Origin: Roseburia sp. CAG:10041_57
GTDB taxonomy: Bacteria > Bacillota > Clostridia > Lachnospirales > Lachnospiraceae
Length of the DNA: 64,000 bases
Assembly (NCBI GenBank): GCA_001916965.1
Contig: MNTL01000001.1
Location: 307,636-371,635, forward strand
Reading direction: 5' to 3'
The position numbers and the translations under genes were made by a program. Position 1 is the stretch's first letter. Each line of letters starts with the position of its first letter. This document shows positions 18,071-26,884 of the stretch, in pieces. Below the pieces are notes generated by a model. That model was not told where the DNA came from and ran no database searches. It worked only from the letters and a program-made list of their open reading frames with translations.

Positions 18071-18123
18071 GTAAAATTGTGTTTTATAAATCTTGCGAAA
18101 ATATTTAAAGGAGCATCATTACA

Positions 18124-19497
18124 ATGAACATTATTATTGCCGGCTGTGGTAAAGTTGGTTCAGCACTTGCACAACAATTAAACGATGAAGGTCATAACAT
18201 CACCATGATCGATATAAATCCGGAGCGATTACAGCCAGCCCTGTCAGCATTGGACATTCAGGGTCTGGTCGGTAACTCCACAAGCTTCGTAACACAGCAG
18301 GAATCAGGTATTGAAGAAGCAGATCTCTTCATTGCCGTAACAGGCAAGGATGAGATTAATCTGTTAAGCTGTCTGATTGCCAAGAAAGCCAGCAACTGTC
18401 AGACGATTGCCCGTGTACGTAATCCCGAATATTCCAAAGAAATTACCTATTTAAAGCAATGCATGGGTATGTCTATGGCAATTAATCCTGAATTAGCTTC
18501 TGCGAAGGAAATAGCACACCTGATTCAGGTTCCCGATGCAATGGAGATTGATTCCTTTGCCAAGGGCAAGGTAGACTTACTGCGTGTTGCGATTTCCCAG
18601 AACTCCCCTCTTCATAATATGAAAGTGCAGGAATTCTCCAAACACTTCAATCATGAAATCCTGATCTGTATACTGGTCCATGAGCATCAGGTAAGTATTC
18701 CTAACGGTGAAACAATCCTTCAGGCAGGAGATACGATATCTGTTATCATCCCCAAGGATAAGATCCGTGATTTCTATAAGGCAACCAAGCTCTCCACCCT
18801 AAAAGAGATCAAAGATGTCATCATAGCAGGTGGAGGTACAATATCCTATTATTTATCCACTCTTCTGCTCTCTTCTGGTATCCATGTTAAGATTCTGGAA
18901 AAAGACAAGGACAGATGTGATTTTTTGAGCGTTGCTTTGCCTGACGCTACTGTAATATATGCAGATGCTACAGACCACTCTATCCTGCAGGAAGAAGGTC
19001 TTGCTAATACAGATGCTTTCGTTGCCCTTACGAATATGGACGAAGAGAACGTATTTTTATCATTATATGCCAAAAAGCTCTCTCCCCGCTGTAAGAAGAT
19101 TACGAAGATTAACCGTCTGACTCTGAATGATATCATTGATGATCTGTCCGTAGGAAGTATCATCTCTCCGAAACATATTACCGCCGAATACATTCTGCAA
19201 TATGTACGAAGTCTGAGCAATTCTTATGGCAGTAATGTAGAAGCTCTCTACCGCCTTATGGATAACCAGGTAGAAGCTTTGGAATTCCATGTAGCGGAGA
19301 ACAGTGCCGTAACAGATATTCCACTTATTGACCTGGAACTAAAGCAAAATCTGCTGATCTGCTGTATCGTCAGAGGGAATCAGATTATTACCCCTTCCGG
19401 CCGCGATACGATTCAGTTAGATGATACTGTTATTGTTGTTACCACCCACAAAGGACTTCAGGATATCTCAGATATACTGAAAAATGCCGGAAGATAG
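18124..19497 (+). CDS. trkA: Potassium uptake regulatory subunit TrkA
   Basis: TrkA is the cytoplasmic NAD(H)-binding ring that gates the TrkH/KtrB potassium channel. The 457-residue protein has two RCK units in tandem: first nucleotide fold NIIIAGCGKVGSALAQQL, a TrkA_C domain near residues 140-215, a second fold DVIIAGGGTISYYLSTLL near 230, and a second TrkA_C at the end. The second fold has GGGTIS in place of the classical GxGxxG, common in the C-terminal half. The ATG is preceded by AAAGGAG. It precedes trkH by 9 bp, giving a two-gene operon. Confidence 0.94.
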   Translation: MNIIIAGCGKVGSALAQQLNDEGHNITMIDINPERLQPALSALDIQGLVGNSTSFVTQQESGIEEADLFIAVTGKDEINLLSCLIAKKASNCQTIARVRNPEYSKEITYLKQCMGMSMAINPELASAKEIAHLIQVPDAMEIDSFAKGKVDLLRVAISQNSPLHNMKVQEFSKHFNHEILICILVHEHQVSIPNGETILQAGDTISVIIPKDKIRDFYKATKLSTLKEIKDVIIAGGGTISYYLSTLLLSSGIHVKILEKDKDRCDFLSVALPDATVIYADATDHSILQEEGLANTDAFVALTNMDEENVFLSLYAKKLSPRCKKITKINRLTLNDIIDDLSVGSIISPKHITAEYILQYVRSLSNSYGSNVEALYRLMDNQVEALEFHVAENSAVTDIPLIDLELKQNLLICCIVRGNQIITPSGRDTIQLDDTVIVVTTHKGLQDISDILKNAGR

Positions 19498-19506
19498 GAG
19501 TTTACC

Positions 19507-20949
19507 GTGAATTTTCGATTGATTAATTCCATTCTCAGCCGTGTTATCATGCTGCAGGGTATTCTGCTGCTCCCCTCCTGTCTGGTGGGAATATTATACC
19601 GTGAATGGCGTGATGTTATTGTATATCTGGTTGTTTCCGTATGTTGTACTTTATTTGGATTGCTTCTGTATCAGGTTAAGCCTAAGAGTTCAACCTTTTA
19701 TGCCCGCGAGGGATTCGTTGCTGTATCTTTAAGCTGGATCATCATGAGTGTGATCGGCGCTATGCCATTTTATTTCAGCAGTGATATTCCAGACTTTACT
19801 GATGCACTCTTTGAAATCATATCCGGATTTACCACAACCGGATCCAGTATATTACTTGATGTAGAGGCTTTATCCCACGCTAATCTGTTCTGGCGGAGTT
19901 TCAGCCACTGGATAGGCGGTATGGGGGTTTTGGTATTTATCCTGGCTATTCTGCCTATGTCCGGCGGTTCAACCATGAATCTGATGAAAGCAGAAAGCCC
20001 AGGGCCTTCTGTTGGCAAGCTTGTTCCAAGAATCCAGCAGACTGCTTTCCTTTTATATGCAATTTATTTTGCCATGACCATTATTGAACTGATTCTGTTA
20101 TTATGTGGAAGCATGAGACCTTTTGATGCATTATGCCTTACACTGGGTACTGCTGGTACTGGAGGTTTTGGAATCAGAAATGACAGCCTTGCCAGTTATT
20201 CTACATATTCACAGATTGTTGTTACTGTTTTTATGTTCCTTTTCGGTGTGAATTTTACATTTTATTATTTTATTTTAATAAATAAGGTAAAAGATGCACT
20301 TCATATGGAAGAAGTCAGAGGATATTTCATTCTCTTTGCTGCTGCCTCCGTTGCAATTGCAGTGAATCTGTGCCTTACCGGTACACCGGGATTCTGGCAC
20401 AATCTCCAGCAATCCGCATTTCAGGTCGCATCTGTCATGACAACTACAGGTTATGCTACTGCGGACTTTAACCTTTGGCCGACTTTTTCCAAAGTGGTAC
20501 TGGTCGGATTAATGTTCATTGGTGCCTGTGCGGGTTCAACCGGAGGTGGAATCAAGGTCTCCCGTATCCTGATCTATGTAAAACAGGTTCGTAAAGAACT
20601 CATGCAGCAGATTCATCCAAGACAGATCAGTGTGACGAAACTGGATGGAAAAGGAATTGAACACACTACGATACGTTCCTGTAATGTGTTTCTGATGACT
20701 TATGGTGTAGTATTTATCGTGTCTATTCTTCTTATCAGTCTGGATGGATTTGACTTTACCACAACCTTTACCTCCGTTGCTGCTACACTCAATAATATTG
20801 GTCCTGGTCTGGATATGGTAGGTCCTACTGGTAATTTTGCATCCTTCTCTGTCTTTTCCAAGTATATCCTGATGTTTGATATGCTTGCGGGCAGACTGGA
20901 AATCTTACCTATGTTAATACTCTTCCATCCTGCTACCTGGAAGAAATAA
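19507..20949 (+). CDS. trkH: Potassium uptake transmembrane subunit TrkH
   Basis: TrkH is the potassium-translocating membrane subunit. The 480-residue protein has four pore repeats. Visible selectivity-type loops include SGFTTTGSSIL, LGTAGTGGFGIRND, MTTTGYATADFN and NNIGPGLDMVGP, and an SHWIGGMGVLVF segment is typical of the family. The start is GTG with TAGGAG 7 nt upstream. It is followed at once by a strong terminator. The trkAH pair is read away from the cobalamin region. Confidence 0.94.
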   Translation: MNFRLINSILSRVIMLQGILLLPSCLVGILYREWRDVIVYLVVSVCCTLFGLLLYQVKPKSSTFYAREGFVAVSLSWIIMSVIGAMPFYFSSDIPDFTDALFEIISGFTTTGSSILLDVEALSHANLFWRSFSHWIGGMGVLVFILAILPMSGGSTMNLMKAESPGPSVGKLVPRIQQTAFLLYAIYFAMTIIELILLLCGSMRPFDALCLTLGTAGTGGFGIRNDSLASYSTYSQIVVTVFMFLFGVNFTFYYFILINKVKDALHMEEVRGYFILFAAASVAIAVNLCLTGTPGFWHNLQQSAFQVASVMTTTGYATADFNLWPTFSKVVLVGLMFIGACAGSTGGGIKVSRILIYVKQVRKELMQQIHPRQISVTKLDGKGIEHTTIRSCNVFLMTYGVVFIVSILLISLDGFDFTTTFTSVAATLNNIGPGLDMVGPTGNFASFSVFSKYILMFDMLAGRLEILPMLILFHPATWKK

Positions 20950-20986
20950 TAAAAGAAAGAGGATGAGTATCCTCTTTCTTTTATTA
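20947..20986. terminator. Bidirectional terminator between trkH and the GGDEF gene
   Basis: An 18-bp perfect stem with loop GAGT, flanked by A-rich and T-rich sequence, overlaps the trkH stop codon and ends 10 bp before the stop of the convergent gene at 20997. It can work in both directions. Confidence 0.9.
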
Positions 20987-20996
20987 TTTCTTCGAC

Positions 20997-22916
20997 TTAT
21001 TCCATACGATTCAATTTCTTTCTGCTCTTCTCCTGATACATGATCTCATCTGCTTCTTTTACGTATTCATCCAGATTCCTGTCTGCAGTCCAGTCTGTCC
21101 TGATACAGCCAATACTGAAAGAAAGCTCAAACGGAAGGTTCTTCTGTTCTGCCTGCGCCTGTATTTCATTCTGAATCTTATGGATCAGACCTTCTGCCTT
21201 TTCCTCAGGAATGATCTGATTCATAATCAGGAATTCATCTCCACCCATTCTAATGGGGATTGACGGTTCCGGTATATTATGAAGGATTGCACTTGCAATT
21301 AATTTAATGGCCTCATCTCCGTATTCATGTCCATAATGGTCATTAATATGCTTTAATTTATCCATATCCGCAAACATGATCAGCAGATTCTCTTCTTTTT
21401 TCTTCTTCTCTTCAAAATAACGGCAGGCAATCTGCTGGTAGCCCAGACGATTGTACAGACCAGTCATTGTATCTCTGACACTTAACTCCGTCAGCGCATG
21501 ATTCATATATTCCAGCTTCTCTTTCTCATGCAGATTTTCCATTGCAGCGATCAATACATTCAACACCCTGAAAAGATATTGCTTCTCCATAAGATAAACT
21601 GCATTACGTATTACAAAGAAACCGACCGTCCGACTTCTGAAATGAATCGGCATGAATAGCATATCTGTGCCGCCTTTATCATAATCAAACATAGGGAACA
21701 GTCCTGATATCTGATTATTGTATGCCATAATCTTACCATCCACATATGCAAATTCCACATTCATTTTCTCAGGGTATCCATGTATATGGAATTCTTCATC
21801 CTGAATAATATGAAAATCATACAATTCTTTCTTTTTCTTAAAATCATTGATATGATCGTCCAATACCAGATACATGGCATCACACTTCATAGCTGGAATA
21901 CATTCGGGAATCCATCTTGACATTTCTTTCACAGTCTTGCAATTCATCAGTTCATATTCCAGTGTCAGTACCTGTTCTTCAAATTCAGTTGTCTCTATAT
22001 CATATATGATCTGATCTTTGGCATGTGTAGCATGGTCTACCTCAGTATCTGACTTACAGCCACAGCTGTCCCAGAATATACATTCTGCCGATGTGTAGTT
22101 AAATTTATCTACATGTTCACCATTCCAGATGCGAAGCAAAATATCTGCGCAACGATACCCCACTTCCTCTCGTATATGTCCGATTGTGGTAATCTTAGGT
22201 ACATAGTACGCTGCCTTATCGAAGTTATCAAAGCCTGTTACATAGAAATCCTGTGGTACCCTCAGACCGTGATTGGCAGCTGCCTCACACACACCGACTG
22301 CGATATTATCACTGGCACATATAATAGCCTCTGGCATATATCCGTCAGAAAGCTTGTACAAATACTCAAATCCATGTACTCCGCATTGATATGCATAACT
22401 TTCATAGTAAAAATCCTGTTCCTGATAGGCAATCCCATGACTGCGCATATAATCTTTCAAGCCAGCTACACGCACCTGATTCTCATAATTATTGGGTGGC
22501 CCCATAATGAACCAGAATCTTCCACATCCATGTTTCTCATGAAGATGTGCTATCATTTTCTGTATGGATGCATAATTATCAATACCAACATAGTAGAAAT
22601 CTTCTATTTCCTTGGCAATGGAAATAACAGGCTTCCCGGTCTTCTTTGCTGCCTCTATGATACGCTTGCTCACATCAGGATATCTTATATTATTGGTATC
22701 AAGTATGATTCCATCGAAATCTGATAAATTGGGCAGAGAATAAATATTATACTCGCCGATATTATAATCGTCATCCAAACTCCAGTCTCCTGAACTGTTA
22801 AAAATGTAGAGATTTACGTCTTCTCCGGTTTCCTTGATTCTCTGAAGGATCCCCGCAGGCCATGCATAAGTAAAAAAACGCTTCCACCCATCCATAATTA
22901 ATGCTATCTTTTTCAT
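20997..22916 (-). CDS. LacI-type ligand-binding domain fused to GGDEF
   Basis: This 639-residue protein carries, at residues ~1-275, a periplasmic-binding-like fold of the LacI/GalR regulator type (KIALIMDGWKRFF..., ICASDNIAVGVCEAA, DFYVTGFDNFDKAAYYVPKI) but no DNA-binding helix-turn-helix. A middle region (~300-470) resembles a GAF-like sensory segment. The C-terminal ~165 residues are a GGDEF domain with the intact motif (RMGGDEF), a DMDKLKHINDHYGHEYGD metal/substrate region and SIGCI. It probably makes cyclic di-GMP in response to a small cytoplasmic ligand, perhaps a sugar. No membrane segment is seen. The start at 22916 has GGAGA upstream. It is the last gene after a carboxypeptidase and a HAD phosphatase, spaced 14 bp from the latter. 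Confidence 0.85.
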   Translation of the reverse strand: MKKIALIMDGWKRFFTYAWPAGILQRIKETGEDVNLYIFNSSGDWSLDDDYNIGEYNIYSLPNLSDFDGIILDTNNIRYPDVSKRIIEAAKKTGKPVISIAKEIEDFYYVGIDNYASIQKMIAHLHEKHGCGRFWFIMGPPNNYENQVRVAGLKDYMRSHGIAYQEQDFYYESYAYQCGVHGFEYLYKLSDGYMPEAIICASDNIAVGVCEAAANHGLRVPQDFYVTGFDNFDKAAYYVPKITTIGHIREEVGYRCADILLRIWNGEHVDKFNYTSAECIFWDSCGCKSDTEVDHATHAKDQIIYDIETTEFEEQVLTLEYELMNCKTVKEMSRWIPECIPAMKCDAMYLVLDDHINDFKKKKELYDFHIIQDEEFHIHGYPEKMNVEFAYVDGKIMAYNNQISGLFPMFDYDKGGTDMLFMPIHFRSRTVGFFVIRNAVYLMEKQYLFRVLNVLIAAMENLHEKEKLEYMNHALTELSVRDTMTGLYNRLGYQQIACRYFEEKKKKEENLLIMFADMDKLKHINDHYGHEYGDEAIKLIASAILHNIPEPSIPIRMGGDEFLIMNQIIPEEKAEGLIHKIQNEIQAQAEQKNLPFELSFSIGCIRTDWTADRNLDEYVKEADEIMYQEKSRKKLNRME

Positions 22917-22930
22917 AGGCTCTCCATTTC

Positions 22931-23581
22931 TTATAAATATTCCCATATTTCTTCTGGTCTTCCTATCAAGGCTTGTGCGCCATGCCCGATAAGAAACTCC
23001 CTGTCACGAAATCCCCACAACACAGAAATACATGGCATTCCCACATTCCTGGCTGTCATAATATCCACATCAGAATCTCCTACATAGACTGCTTCATCAA
23101 CACTTCTCCCAAGCTCCTGTAATGCGGTAAGGACAGTGTCCGGCGCAGGTTTTCTTGATACACCTTCACGCTCACCTATTGCAACGGATATCAATTCATC
23201 AAAATAGCGCTTCTGTAATTCTTTTACGGCAGAATCAATTTTATTTGAAACAATAGCAACCGCATAGCCCCGATTCTTCAACTGGGCAAGCATCTCCATA
23301 ATTCCATCATATGCACGGGTTTTATCATTACAGTGCTTCCCATAATATTCTTTGAAGCAGGCAAATACTTCTTCAAACCGGGGATTATCTTCTCCCTGTG
23401 GTACTGCCCGGATCATAAGCATACGCACACCGTTTCCTACAAATCTCCTTACTTCGTCTATTGTCCGAAGTGGCATATGAAAGCTTTGTAATGCATAATT
23501 CGTTGCATCTGCAAGATCCTCTAACGTATTCAATAATGTACCATCCAAATCAAAAATAACTGTATTATATTTTGAACTCAT
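22931..23581 (-). CDS. HAD family hydrolase, phosphoglycolate phosphatase type
   Basis: This 216-residue HAD enzyme has motif I with the nucleophile (VIFDLDGTLLNT), motif II Ser/Asn (AIVSNK), motif III Lys (RKPAPDT) and motif IV (YVGDSDVDIMTA). The cap resembles subfamily IA enzymes such as Gph and PgmB. Substrate is not certain; phosphoglycolate phosphatase is a common automatic name in anaerobes, where a small sugar phosphate is equally likely. It lies between dacA-like and GGDEF genes with short gaps (24 and 14 bp). Confidence 0.88.
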   Translation of the reverse strand: MSSKYNTVIFDLDGTLLNTLEDLADATNYALQSFHMPLRTIDEVRRFVGNGVRMLMIRAVPQGEDNPRFEEVFACFKEYYGKHCNDKTRAYDGIMEMLAQLKNRGYAVAIVSNKIDSAVKELQKRYFDELISVAIGEREGVSRKPAPDTVLTALQELGRSVDEAVYVGDSDVDIMTARNVGMPCISVLWGFRDREFLIGHGAQALIGRPEEIWEYL

Positions 23582-23605
23582 ATCTTTTTCTTCCTTTTAA
23601 AACAC

Positions 23606-24739
23606 TTAATTTAGAAACTGCTGATATAACGCAACGTGATCGTAAATACATCGCCAACTGCTTGTAGAATGTGCTGTTACGCACAAGTATCCATTACCGG
23701 ACTGGTCCAGTGCATAGCTTGCTGCACAGTTACCGGATTGTACGACATATCCTGTCTTGGCGCATAATACTTCTCCCCCACAATCTTTATCTTCAATTCT
23801 TCGGAGAAACCAGTTAGACAACAGAATCCCCTCAGGATGCTGTGTTGTAATAGAAGTATTATAGGTATGTGCCGACATTACTTCTCTGCATATTGGATTA
23901 TCCATGGCAGCCTTTAAAATAATTGCCATATCATACACACTGCAATAATGGTTCTCATCATATAATCCCACGCAATTGGTCATATGTGCTGTGTCTGATA
24001 ATCCCAGCTCGTCCAGCTTCTCATTCATCATATCCACAAAAGCCTCATGAGAACCTGCCACATAGGCAGCCAGTCCTACCGCCGCATCTGCTCCTGATGG
24101 AAGAATCGTTCCATAGAACAGATCCCTGACCGTTACCTTCTCATCCACATCAAATCCGGCATTACTGCAATCGTGGGAAAAGCTGTAATCTGTCTCAGCT
24201 AATGTAATCGTATACGTATCATCCAGATTCTCTACATGTTCTGCCGCAACAAGAACCGTCAATACCTTTGTCATAGATGCCGGGCTGATTCTTGCGTAAG
24301 CATCTCTCTGCGCCAGAATGTTCCCTGTCTTTTCCTCAATAATGATTGCATTGGCACTCACAACCTCTCCATCCACTGCTGTTGTGCTCTCTGTAGCCTG
24401 TGTCACAAAAGGCTCATATGACGGCTCTTCTGCCACATCCGTATATTCCACACTGCCCTCTTCTGTCTGACTGCCATCTGTCTGAGACACATCTTCCTGT
24501 ATCTGTACCTGTGCTGCCTCCTGATTCTGTTCCGGTCTGTTCTTTCCATGGCGAACTATTGCCGATCCACCTATCCCTATAACAACAACCGCACATACAG
24601 CCCCGCCTATAATGGGCAGATATTTACGAAACCGTTCCCTCTGCTGCATCTGCCTTTCTTTCTCACGTTTCATTTCTTCTATTTTCTGTGCACGCCGGCT
24701 GCTTCGTGCACGCTCATCTTCTTCAAACTGATTATCCAT
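23606..24739 (-). CDS. D-alanyl-D-alanine carboxypeptidase (S11 family)
   Basis: This 377-residue enzyme has a cytoplasmic Arg/Lys/Glu-rich N-terminus (~40 residues, coiled-coil-like), one membrane anchor near residues 42-62, a Gln/Glu/Ser-rich linker and a penicillin-binding catalytic domain. Active-site motifs are SPASMTK (SxxK), LPSGADAA in the place of SxN, and CAKTGYV (KTG). It trims the terminal D-Ala from peptidoglycan stem peptides. The long charged N-terminus and anchor differ from secreted DacA/DacF enzymes, which use a signal peptide and C-terminal anchor. It is the first gene of a three-gene unit with a promoter at 24779-24807. Confidence 0.88.
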   Translation of the reverse strand: MDNQFEEDERARSSRRAQKIEEMKREKERQMQQRERFRKYLPIIGGAVCAVVVIGIGGSAIVRHGKNRPEQNQEAAQVQIQEDVSQTDGSQTEEGSVEYTDVAEEPSYEPFVTQATESTTAVDGEVVSANAIIIEEKTGNILAQRDAYARISPASMTKVLTVLVAAEHVENLDDTYTITLAETDYSFSHDCSNAGFDVDEKVTVRDLFYGTILPSGADAAVGLAAYVAGSHEAFVDMMNEKLDELGLSDTAHMTNCVGLYDENHYCSVYDMAIILKAAMDNPICREVMSAHTYNTSITTQHPEGILLSNWFLRRIEDKDCGGEVLCAKTGYVVQSGNCAASYALDQSGNGYLCVTAHSTSSWRCIYDHVALYQQFLN

Positions 24740-24778
24740 TCTTATATATCCAGTACCTTTCTATTTCACGCATCTTCT

Positions 24779-24807
24779 ATTCTACCATTTTTTCATATTC
24801 TCCACAA
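24779..24807 (-). promoter_or_regulatory. Probable promoter of the carboxypeptidase operon
   Basis: On the minus strand TTGTGG and TAGAAT are spaced 17 bp, 40 bp before the ATG at 24739. The -35 is only a fair match. Confidence 0.4.
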
Positions 24808-24814
24808 TAAAAAT

Positions 24815-24857
24815 GCCATAATAAGAAGCAATATTAGTAACACTTCTTTATTATGGC
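24815..24857. other. Hairpin between two divergent promoters
   Basis: GCCATAATAAGAAG and CTTCTTTATTATGGC form a 14-bp stem (one bulge) with a 14-nt loop, with A-rich sequence before and T-rich after. It looks like a terminator, yet lies between the leftward carboxypeptidase promoter and the rightward DUF1275 promoter, where no gene ends. It may be an insulator, an operator dyad, or the end of a short untranslated RNA. Confidence 0.5.
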
Positions 24858-24943
24858 GTTTGTATTTTTGTATAAAACGCATGAAAATGCAGAAATTATT
24901 ACATTTCTTTTATCAAAAAATCCATATAACATTTTGTATTTAA

Positions 24944-24954
24944 TCTGTTATAAT
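24944..24954 (+). promoter_or_regulatory. Probable extended -10 promoter of the DUF1275 gene
   Basis: TGTTATAAT gives an extended -10 with perfect TATAAT at 24949-24954, 37 bp before the ATG at 24992. No good -35 is seen, which is tolerated with an extended -10. Confidence 0.55.
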
Positions 24955-24991
24955 GTAGGTCGGACAAAGATACAGAAAGGTCGAATGATTC

Positions 24992-25663
24992 ATGAATATT
25001 GAACATAAAAATATGCAAATGTCAGAAGCTTTTATTACCAGCATTTTTCTTGCATTATCCGGCGGTTTTCAGGATGCCTATACATATTTTACAAGAGATG
25101 GTGTATTCTCAAATGCCCAGACAGGTAATGTCGTATTGATGAGCCAGCATTTTATGATGAAGGAATGGTCTAAAGGCTTTCATTATCTCTTACCTCTATT
25201 TGCCTTTGCAGCAGGTGTTTTCGCTGCTGAACAGATTCAAAGTAAATTTCGTTATGCGAAAAAGCTCCACTGGCGTCAGGGAATACTATTATTTGAAATT
25301 CTTATTTTGTTTCTTGTCGGTTTTATTCCTTCTTCTCTTAATGTGGCAGCTACAACCTTGGTTTCATTTGCCTGTGCCATGCAGGTTCAGACTTTTCGCA
25401 AGGTCAGCGGCTATTCCTACGCCAGCACCATGTGTATTGGCAACCTTCGCAGTGGTACGGCAGCCCTGTCTGTTTATTTCAGAGAACATAAAAAGGACCA
25501 GCTGCGCCAGTCCTTATATTACTTTGGTATCATTCTGTTCTTTGCCATCGGTGCCGGTATCGGAGGTAATCTGTCCGCACATTACGGACTCCATACAATC
25601 TGGATCTCTGATGGACTGTTATGTGTCAGCTTCGTACTGATGTTTATTGAGCGTCTTGGTTAA
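24992..25663 (+). CDS. DUF1275 (YoaK) family membrane protein
   Basis: This 223-residue protein has about six hydrophobic spans and the family start pattern FLALSGGFQDAYTYFTRDGVFSNAQTG, in which the G-x-x-D-A and N-x-Q-T-G elements are conserved. A second signature, GYSYASTMCIGNLRS, lies near residue 145. DUF1275/YoaK proteins are widespread integral membrane proteins without a settled function. The gene stands alone on the plus strand, between a minus-strand carboxypeptidase operon and the end of a T-box-regulated operon. Confidence 0.88.
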   Translation: MNIEHKNMQMSEAFITSIFLALSGGFQDAYTYFTRDGVFSNAQTGNVVLMSQHFMMKEWSKGFHYLLPLFAFAAGVFAAEQIQSKFRYAKKLHWRQGILLFEILILFLVGFIPSSLNVAATTLVSFACAMQVQTFRKVSGYSYASTMCIGNLRSGTAALSVYFREHKKDQLRQSLYYFGIILFFAIGAGIGGNLSAHYGLHTIWISDGLLCVSFVLMFIERLG

Positions 25664-25687
25664 GCTTTTCTAGCAACACCGCCGTCA

Positions 25688-26065
25688 CTAGAACCCTTTT
25701 TGAAACATTACGTGTTCCTTCATCAGCTCCTGGTATAGCTGCTCCACGCTCCAGAATACATTATGCGGTGTCAGTACCGCTTTCAGCCCGATAGGTGCAG
25801 CTCCTGTCTGTTTATAGGCAGCCAGGAATGCATCCACCCCATCTGAGTCTATCCCGGAGAACACCAACATCTCACCAGAGAGCGCACCCTTAACAGAAGC
25901 CCCCGGTTCTTTGTTAAATCCAGCAATTCCCGCAAGATACCCAAGCTTCTGATTATATTCTCCACCAGTCACCTTTCTCTGCCGAATCCCCAGCTTGCGG
26001 CACACAATTTCTACCGCTTGCTCCTTCTCCTTCGAAAGCCGAAAACATAAAACTGTCTGCCCCAT
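25688..26065 (-). CDS. DUF3783 domain protein
   Basis: This 125-residue soluble protein resembles DUF3783, a small clostridial family. It has the features LGIRQRKVTGGEYNQKLGYLAG and MLVFSGIDSDGVDAFLAAYKQTG, then IGLKAVLTPHNVFWSVEQLYQEL at the end. The function is not known. It is the last gene of the transporter operon, 27 bp after the ATPase gene, so it may be co-expressed under the upstream T-box. No cofactor-binding motif is apparent. Confidence 0.8.
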   Translation of the reverse strand: MGQTVLCFRLSKEKEQAVEIVCRKLGIRQRKVTGGEYNQKLGYLAGIAGFNKEPGASVKGALSGEMLVFSGIDSDGVDAFLAAYKQTGAAPIGLKAVLTPHNVFWSVEQLYQELMKEHVMFQKGF

Positions 26066-26092
26066 ATAAGAACTCTCCTCTCTTAATTCTCG

Positions 26093-26884
26093 TTACTTCA
26101 ACAGCATTCTATCATTGGTCAGCTTCTTGCGGCTGTTCTCGTGATAGCATTCGAGCAGATCTTCCACTGTCATTTTGGCGCGTTCTTCACCGGAAATATC
26201 GAAAATAATCTTACCGTCATCCATCATAATGGTTCGATTGCCAAGTGTCAGTGCCGCCTGCATATCATGCGTAATCATCATCGTTGTTATGCGACCTTCT
26301 GATACGATTCTGGTCGTGATGTCCAATACTTTCTGGGCTGTAGCTGGATCAAGCGCCGCTGTATGTTCATCCAGAAGCAGCAGCTTGGGCTGAGATATGG
26401 TAGACATCAATAAGGACACCGCCTGCCGTTGTCCACCTGACAGCTGCCCTACCTTTGCTTTCATTCTTGATTCCAGCCCCAGATCCAGCTGCTTTAACAG
26501 CTCAGTGAAATACTCTCTATCCTGCTTGTTCACTGCGAAGAAACTCTTCCCTGCTTTTCTCGAATAAGCCAGTGCCAGATTCTCTTCGATTGTCATATTA
26601 GGGGCAGTTCCCTTCATCGTATCCTGAAAAAGCCGTCCAATATCATATGCCCGCTTGTATTCCTTCATATTTGTAATATTCTTGGAATCCAGTCTGATTG
26701 TTCCCTCATCCACGGAAAATACACCGCTGATTGCATTAAAAAGTGTAGACTTACCTGCGCCGTTAGATCCTACTATTGTTACGAAATCACCTGCATTCAA
26801 ATGCAGATCGACTCCATTCAATGCCTTTTTCTCATTGGGAGTTCCCGGATAGAAAGTCTTTCTGATTCCCTGTAATTCTAACAT
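26093..26884 (-). CDS. ABC transporter ATP-binding protein (TrpZ-like)
   Basis: The ATPase has 263 residues with Walker A GSNGAGKST near 39-47, a signature LSGGQRQAVSLL, Walker B LLLLDEHTAALDP and the switch histidine in MITHDM. In Walker B the residue after DE is His, then TAALDP, as in the family of ATPases that pair with PF04392-type binding proteins. Its gene overlaps the permease gene by 7 bp. It energises import of the ligand bound by the lipoprotein at 28766-29842. Tryptophan or another amino acid is inferred from the T-box and from the known TrpXYZ grouping. Confidence 0.88.
   Translation of the reverse strand: MLELQGIRKTFYPGTPNEKKALNGVDLHLNAGDFVTIVGSNGAGKSTLFNAISGVFSVDEGTIRLDSKNITNMKEYKRAYDIGRLFQDTMKGTAPNMTIEENLALAYSRKAGKSFFAVNKQDREYFTELLKQLDLGLESRMKAKVGQLSGGQRQAVSLLMSTISQPKLLLLDEHTAALDPATAQKVLDITTRIVSEGRITTMMITHDMQAALTLGNRTIMMDDGKIIFDISGEERAKMTVEDLLECYHENSRKKLTNDRMLLK

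Noticed and set aside
18012..18123. Cobalamin riboswitch ahead of the cluster
   Set aside because: The gap is 112 bp and holds the trkA promoter; no B12-box-like core was seen in it or in any gap inside the cluster.
24992..25640. Second plus-strand frame (146 codons) inside the DUF1275 gene
   Set aside because: It is a shadow of the DUF1275 reading frame; only the DUF1275 frame has family features and a good start.
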